Source: Hyposmocoma kahamanoa (lineage: Eukaryota > Arthropoda > Insecta > Lepidoptera > Cosmopterigidae). Taken from it: 64,000 bases of DNA. The translations under genes were made by a program, and so were the position numbers. Position 1 is the first letter of the stretch; each line of letters begins with the position of its first letter. Shown piece by piece: positions 25,201 to 34,200 of the stretch. The notes beneath the pieces are model-generated. The model saw only the letters and a list, made by a program, of their open reading frames with translations. It did no database searches and had not been told where the DNA came from. Location of the stretch: positions 5,706,420 to 5,770,419 of the forward strand of contig NW_020654422.1 of assembly GCF_003589595.1 (NCBI RefSeq). The letters are read 5' to 3'.

Positions 25201-28200
25201 GCCGGCAGTGAATAATACTATACTATAACGGCGCGTAACTTGTAATCTCAATATTTTTTTTATTTGACTGTTTCGGCGTCATGATCGCAAATGAATTCTT
25301 CCATTATGTCAACTAATCATCACTAACTGGCTTGCGGGGTGTACGGAGGGAATGAATTTTCCGATGCTACCGCGTTGTTTGGTGAAACCCATTTCGTAAA
25401 GCAATCGAAAAGGTACAGCCGACCTGGGCAATATGCCGAGGTGTTTGGTTGTTCTCTAGCTGCGGAACTGCATACAAAAACCGGTTGGGATACTGCAAGG
25501 TATTTTTCACTACCCATAGTAGCGAATGTCGTTAATATCTGAATACGCCTTTAAGGTTTCAGACTTTTATATCTGGTTTTAATATGTAATGGGATGTATT
25601 CAGTCTTTGACCGTCTGTAATTCCATATTATTATATCAATTCACGATCTTGTATATCTTGTATATCTTGATATGTTATACAAGTATTAGAGCGTGTGTGA
25701 AATTTGAACGTCGGAAAAGATTGGAGCTCTGTAGAAACAGGCTCGCTCCCCCGGGATGACAGGGTTCGACTTACAAAGTCCCATGCAACCCGTCGAAGGC
25801 TGTATTGTCATCGACTTTTAAAGAAAATATTGGCTTCGGTTGTTGAGAGTACGCGGCGCGCCTCCACGGGGAAGAGTTGAGGAAATGTAGAAATAATTTA
25901 TTGAAAAAACTCTATATTGCAATCTTTGTGATAAATTATTCTATACTTATCTAAAGTATTATTAATTCATATAGCGTTACTACGAAATGCAACAGTAAGT
26001 AGATAGTACCTATACATATATGTATGTACTATCAACCATAATAACAGTTTTGTATTTTAAACTTTGTGAAGTATTTTAAACTCAAATAAACTTTGTTTTA
26101 TTAGTAATCCAATTACACTAGCAATCGTTACATTGATTAAATTCGACTACTCATTCGTAAGGCAGATTCCCCTTAGAAATCTGCATGAAAACTCCTAAAG
26201 TTTCTTTCTTACTCATTCCAGGCTTCGTTCTTTACAAAATTTTAGTCATCCAAGCACGCAGCTGTATAATAAATAACCTTTAATGTAAAGTTTTTAATTT
26301 CAACTTTAAATCTCGCAAATGGCAATATTTTAATATCAACCGGAATCTTATAAAATCGTATACACTGCTCGATGAATAAATTTTTCTACTCCTGTACTTT
26401 AATCTGTCAATTATTATTTCCTAAACCATATCTTATAGGCGCTCTTTTTGGATCTGAATTGAAATTCTATTGTCTATGGTACTCGCCACTGCGCTGAAAA
26501 ATTTCAATAAAGTTCTGTATACCTTAGAGCACTAAAACTGAAGGTGTCATTGATAGGCAGTCCCCTCTGTCAAGGTACTAGCACTAAACAACTATCGCTC
26601 AATAAACATTACTTTCAAATCGATATTTTTTCATTTGCATTATCGAATTCACACAGTCAAGTGCTCCGTGAAGTATGTCGCCTTGCGACATACAAACTTG
26701 CATAAAAATCTTTGCTACATCCAGTCTAGCCAAGAATGGAATTACATTCCATACGTCTATTTTCTACATTAATTAGTAGTTTTCTATTTTAACACATTTT
26801 TCCACAATGCTCACATTGATTAAATTTATCGATTACATATAAAATATTTGAAAACAAACATTTGACATAAGCATGCCAATCAAGTTCCTTAATTACTGAC
26901 AGGTCACAGATTAACAACACGCTGTTGTTAATCGTGGCTTGAAAAATCAATTAATCGATTGATCGACAAAATATAAATATTTTAATTGGTTGCATTACTT
27001 CAATTCTTGTTGGTGAATTTTTTTTTTAGTTCATAATAATAATTTTTATCTGTGTAACGTCACTTTCATCTCTTACGGTTTACAAATCGCAGGATTTGTA
27101 AACCGTAAGAGATCTTTGTTTACCTGACTTCTAAAATTCCTGATTAACAAAAACCTAAGTGAGTATAAAGAGAGCTAGATAATACTCCATTAAGTCTAAG
27201 CTAATGAATGTATCAGGGTTTCTAGAAGAACCTCGAAACACAGGTAGCGGCTCAGGCGGCATGCATAGGAACCGCGTAACATAACCCTCATTTCCCGCCT
27301 TATTTCAAATTACACAAATTATAACAAAATAGTGGTATAGACACCAGTATTAATTATAAATTTTTCAAAGGCGGTGGAGACAAATTATATAATTAGCTTA
27401 TGTAAACCATCTTCCTAGTGCCACGGTATTGCGCGCAAATCTCATTTTTCTAAAATTGACTAAATAATAATAAAATGAACAATTGGATTCTAAAGCCGTT
27501 GTATTTTTTTCTATACTATTTTTTAAAATATACTTTTTTTTTTTTTTTTGGTAAAGACGGTATGAAATCATTGATTATCCGATTAATCGAACCATATGAC
27601 GTCGATTAAAAAAAAACATCGATTGTTCAATAAAAACATCGATTATTCCGATTAATCGATACTCATCCCTACTATTGATACTGTATTTTTATTATCGACG
27701 CTTAGGGTCGTATTTCAGAAATCTTCTCAGTGCTCAAGTCAGGATCTGAGTATGATGTCAAGCACTGGAAATACGACCGTAATGGCAGGGAGTTGAGTAT
27801 GATTTCGAGTGCTTTAAACCATACTCAAATCCTGACTTGAGCATTGAGTAGAGTTCTAGAATACAACCCTTAGAGGTTGATACCATAGGTATAGAAAAAA
27901 AAGGGGAAATTTAGTATGGGGGCGTGGTTCGTGTCGCCTCGTTATGATCAAAATGATCATGTCGAGGTGACACGCATACAAACATCGCCACAGTGACATG
28001 GCGATCATTGTACATACAATATCTCTCGTAAAACGTGAAAATGCCAAGTTGTAGCTATATACCTTGTAAAAATTGGAGTGAAAACAAAAATTTTAAAACC
28101 AGTGAGATAACATTCCACCGGCTATTTGCATTTTTAGTTACTATTTCTATTATTAGTCAATGTTTTCTTTTTGTCTCCATAGAAATTTCTAGACTCAAAT

Positions 28201-31200
28201 ATAGTGATGTTCATTTACAATGACAGATGTTTATCGACAATAAATTTTTACGGAAAATTTGAATTTCTTACTATGATCTTTGTAATTAAAGTCCCTAAAA
28301 TATCGAAGCGTTCATTCATTCACGTTAAATTGATTTCTTTTATTTTATTATTATTATTATTATTACTAAACTTTTTATTACTAGTAACTTTAACACAACT
28401 CAAATTTCGGACAACCGTTTCAATTTCATGTTAATTTGTATGTTGCTGTTGCTTGAAGAAAAATGTACGTGTATTATTGTTTTAGATAATTTAGATATTT
28501 TAATTCTATTATACTCGTAGATTAAGCGTAGAGTATTTTAAATTTTTAAGTATTTCCAATGAGTTCAAAATAAAAGTGGGTTGAATTGAAGCTGTAGGAA
28601 AATCGAAAGATTGGTCTTCTTATTACTATTTCTTGCTTTGTTCAAATTTCCGTAGTAAATGCATTTAAAAATAAATAAAATAAAATCGGCTTTATTTTAC
28701 ATGTGCACGCAAAATAAATTAGAAACAATTATAGAAAATCACATAAATCCTTCCAAAAAACAACATAATTTAATTTACTAAATTCCTTGATGGTTCGAGT
28801 TTACTCTTGACAGTGACAGCTTCACCAACCCGTATATAAAGTAGTAACGTATAATCTTAGACTATGGAAACTAAATGACATGTTATGTTGACATATATAA
28901 ATCAGACGTTATATGTATATATAATTTTCGACGTCGAAAACATAAACATGTTATTGTCTTTGTTTAACTATTGAGTGCCGTCTTAAGCCAAAAGAGATAG
29001 CATTACATTAGTCTGTGTCAAACACGGGAATCGCAAATACGTAACGTCATCTTAAATGCCAACTGCGTCTATTACATGAGATACATGATACGGTTGTCAA
29101 AGGAAAGTACATAAAGTTACAAAACAAATGTTTTTCCAAGTGTTTTATTGAATTATTTGCATGAATTGTAATAAAATGGATAAAAATATTGACAGTGAGG
29201 ACAATTAAGTATTAATAAAAATTCGTCGCTGCAGTATTACGGGATGTGGCATTTGGAAAAGCGAAAATCGACCGAATGTAACATTGTACAGGCACGTGTT
29301 TTTTTTCTGTCTATAAATCACAAAAAAGCCCAAATATCTCATGTAGTTATACATATTCATAAATCTTGCCAAACTTTGCTTTGGTTTCTTCAGATTGGCT
29401 GTTTGTTTGTATATTTTAATGATTGTTGTTAACGATTATTTTGAGATAGTGTTGTTCTTGGAAGCGTACATATTATCGATATTCTGTTATTAAAATAATT
29501 CACTGTGAGGTTTTTGTTATTTCATTATTATTATTTTTACTATTTCAAATTTACCTACAAATCAAAAAAGAAAATGGAATGGTTGGAAATCATACATTAA
29601 ATCAAAGACCATCTTCATTTACTCGCTTCATTTTGAAGAGTAAAATTTTTAAATAACTTTGAATGTAACTAGATTACATGATAATGCAATTCCATCATTA
29701 GGTTTATTGGTAAATAAACCATATATTACATTTAGATTAAACACGACTCATTTACTAGGCATTCTCAGTCCCTGAAAATAAAATTGTCCACTCGTTTCCG
29801 ATTTTTTCCCCACTGACAACTCTAACAACTAAAAATTCTTATTATATAACGCCAGCAATACAAAAGACCATGTTGGTCTAACGTTGCCGGGTGAAGGCCA
29901 ATACCGTAGATATAGGTAAAAAGGGGAGATATGCAATGACGCTATGTAAGATCGGGTACCGGTGACGCCACTTTCATTACTACTTTTATTTATTTCCAAA
30001 ATTAAATGGAAGTATTAAAGACTCACTTAAATCAGTCACTGATATTAATTCTCTACCAACGCATAAATACAAAAAGCTTACACTATTTGGAATCTGTTTA
30101 AAAATTTCTCTATGAAAATAAGAATCTTCAGGTTGTAAATGTATACGATTTATATTTTAAAGTTTTCTCTTTTTTGTTTACTCTCAAATTACAAATATTA
30201 TTTTTTTTCTGTGCAAATTCACTTGTCGTAATATTTGAGTACCTATTTGTAAACGCAAAACAATAAATTCAAAATTTCATGTGACATTCCCGGATATTCT
30301 CTTAGATAACCTAAAATATGCCCAAATGGAATATTGATCTACTTTAACTAAATGTTTGCATCTCGATAATGACTTATCGATAGATTATGGTACGACACTA
30401 AATAAATCCGCCATTTGTTCGTTCAATTTTTGTTTAGGTATGCACGTTCATTCCGTAGTTAGGGCAGCTCCTTTCTTTCATTTTATTTTCCATCCTCTAA
30501 GCGTATAATGGAAAACTGACACTGGCGACGATCGCCGTATTTTTTATATTATTCTTATAAAACTGACACTGGCCCTAGTCTAGTGGCTGCCATTAAGACA
30601 ATAATAATAATTTATATTAATATATTAATTTAATAATATACCTGTACCAGTGTAGGTATAGTATGAAACATGGAATATTTTTTTAATATTAAAAACGAAC
30701 CATGGTTTCTAACTGTCGATTAGGTAGGACCATATCCCTCGTTGAGTAGCGTCAGTTTAAGATTAATAAGGTTAACAATTCACGGAGCGGTTTCCATTCG
30801 CGCCCACCGGTGCTGCTAGACATCGGTTTTATTTCAATACTCACAACCCAGCAAATTTGTGCGGGCACGTAGCCGCCGCGGATGCGGGCACGACACCGTT
30901 GAGATTGCGGAACGGACCGCGAAGTTAGTGGCAGTTAATCGCAAGTTGCGCGGTTAATAGAGAACTCATCCCGCGTGCGGCTGCACCACATTGCGCCTGA
31001 ACCGACCGCCAAAGTGGGCGGGCGACGACGGCCGCCAAGCGCGCAGGTGATCGCATCCTGCGCGGTTATACTAGTACCCCGCCGCGGCAACCGCGAGCAA
31101 CTGTCACCACTAGAGGCGTAAAACGCGCCGTGAAATGTGCTATTAATTTTACATACTTAACTATTACATTCTACAGATGCTGCGGTCCCGCGGCAGACGC

Positions 31201-34200
31201 GGGTGAAAACCACTCAGTGAGTTCTTAGCGTAACGAAAATTGAATTTCAGCGCCATCTAACGTGTTGGCTATTATATAGTAGTAGCATTATTACTAAAAC
31301 GCCACCTGCTGGTGAATGGCTGAACCAGCATGAAAAAATACTGAAATATTGTAATATAATTTAAGTTAGGATACTTGTTACGGTACGGTCTTTGTAGATC
31401 TTTGTGGCTTTCAACTATACGGTACAGTACCTAAGTAGACAGTGCGCAGCGCTGAGTAGCCACAGGTCGGTGACAACAGAGCCCCCGCAGATAGGGTAGG
31501 TCCTTTCACGCAAGGACACCTGCCACGGCACAGCTGCTATTGACGTGTTGCGACCGGATACTATACGTCTAGTCGACCCTGCATCATAGAAACGAGAGTG
31601 TTAAATGTCCTTTCTGCATTGCCTCACAAGACTACAATCGGAGAACCGTTAAATACCCAATGTACGTTAAAATGACTGAATACAAACTCGTGTAATTACA
31701 TGCTTCAGGCCTAAGCGAATATACCTATATGCCCTCAGTTTTTTATGAAACAAAAAAATATGATGCCAAGTGCCACGACAAACAAGTCAAGTCAAGAATA
31801 AGTGGAAGCGATACGCCTGTCCATAACAGTTGCATTGTCGCTCAGAGCTTTAAATCATGAACATTTGAGGGACACCCGCACTGCGCCCATCATCACCCTG
31901 AGACATAAGTTGAAAAGTCCCATGTGTCTATAATTCCACCAGCGCCCTGATCCTTCAAAACCGAAACACAGTAATGCTCACATTACTGCTTGGTGGCAGA
32001 AATAGGTGGCAGTACTACCCTGGACTAACTTTTCACAAGGAGCTCTACTGCTACTAAAGTACCTACACGTATTTTTCTAGATACCCCATAGTCATATAGA
32101 ATATTATTATTATACCTACGTGGGGCCCACTATAAGTTTCCGGAATGAACAAAAAAATACTATAAATGGTCAGAAATGAATTTAATGTTTCTCAGAATAT
32201 TTTGATCGTGTGAGAACTGGCATTATCGTGGTGCAAGATGATACGGCGTTTACGGTTATTTTTACGGAGTTTGTCAATAGCTTCCGGCAAGTAAATGGTT
32301 GTGTACCAATCACTATTTACGGCACAACGATTCTCCAAAGCAACAGTAGCCACGTGTCCAGTTTTATTAAAAAAAGAAGCACTCATCGACTTAGTGGCAC
32401 TGTGCACGCGCGCCACTTTGGTTGGTTTCGGCTCATCTCGAAAGACCCATACGCTCGATTGCTGTTTTGTTTTGGGATCGTAACTATAAATCCATGTTTC
32501 GTCACCTGTTACTATGTCCCACACCAAAATTTACACCCCTTCGTTGAATCTGGTAAGCATGGCATTGCACCAAGTGACGCGATCCGTTTTTTGAGCCTCA
32601 GTCAAATTGTGTGGGATCCACCGAGAGCACATCTTTTTCACACCCAAATGTTTATTTGATTCATGCCTGTGCCTAAAGATGCCCGAATCACATGGTATGT
32701 CTGTTTTGATCATACGGCGCACAGCATCAATGTTTTTGTTGTTCACAACAGTAGACGGGCGATCATCACGAAATTCGTCACTGAGATTCACACGACTGCA
32801 TTTGAATTCTGCAAACCAGCTATAAATAGTCATTTTGCATGGTGCATCATCGCCAAAAGCAGTTTGAAGCCGAGCGAAGCTCCGCTGAGCTGTTAAGTTA
32901 CACTTAATGTCGTAAAAAATCATACTACGAAAATTTTCACAAGTTAAATCCATGGTAATGTAGACAACCAATTTCTAAAATGACGCCACAATGTAAAAAC
33001 AAGTGACAGTCAGATGAAACAAATTATATTCCACAGCCAAAGAGTTCCATTTTCAAATGTTGTAATTACTTTTTAAATATTGTTTGATATAAGTGGCCAG
33101 TTCCGGAAACTTACAGTGCCGCCCTATGTATTCTATATAAGCATTACTTTCATTACTATGTACACTAGGCGTTTACGTGATTAAAGAAATAATTTTGTCA
33201 GGGTCTGAATCAACTTCACATATTAAGTACATTTTGATGTATACGGAGCCGTAGGAGGTTAAATGCGCTACTGTTGACTTTTGTGATCAATGTTGTTATC
33301 AGAAGAAGACTAGTTCGTGGGTACACAAAATCAATATTGTCTTATTTTTACTCGTAGAATTGCCTGCGATACTTTCGACATTGCGTGGTAGTCGACGATT
33401 AATGTGCCATTAATTTTACTTACTGTAATTTACGACGTACGTCATATTTACTTACTCATCGACTTACCCCTTCTATTCTGCTTGGAAGGATCTGCAAAAT
33501 AAAATCCAGAAAGTTCAGGTTATTAATATTTAGTCGTACTCTTATATTAGGTAGAAAAATATATATTATGTTATCTCGCTAGCCTAACAATTACTGTAGG
33601 ATCTAGATCAGTATGTCTCTGAACCGATTCCTGATATAATCAATTTGGAATACGACTTTTTCTGAATTGGTTCAGTTACCGTGTTTTACGTAGTTGCCAT
33701 CACAGTTGAAAGCGACGCGACAGCGCGGCGTCCCCGCCGTGCTCGCCGCGAGCACGCAGCGACCACGCCGTGGCCGCTTGGCGATTTGAGAGCGTGCTCG
33801 CTGCGAGTTTGAATCGCTTTCAAATAGCCAAGCGACCACAGCGTTGTCGCTGCAAGCTTGCGGTGAGCACGCTGCGTGCTCGCGGCGAGTACGCCGCGTT
33901 GCCGCGACGCTTTCAAATCGCTCGCAAATCGCCAGTGTGATAAGGCTCTTACATAAGAAATTTCTTAATTTGAGACCAGAGACAGACTCGATCAACTACT
34001 TGACTCGCTGATTACACCCAGTCAACTGTCGCCTCTTCGGCAAGCGAATTCGGCTGACGAAGACCGGGCAATTAGCGCGCTATTTACACCGAGTCGACTG
34101 CCACCTCTTCGGCAAGCGAATTTGGTTGACGAAGGCCGAGCAATCAACGCACTGTTTGCACCGCATCACAATAAATACGCACAATGAACAAGTTTTCGCA

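Noticed and set aside
32210..32896. Plus-strand frames opposite the mariner transposase
   Set aside because: Antisense shadows; the transposase motifs read only on the minus strand.
33672..33995. Two Arg/Ala-rich minus-strand frames
   Set aside because: GC-rich palindromic element; no domain and no splice signals.
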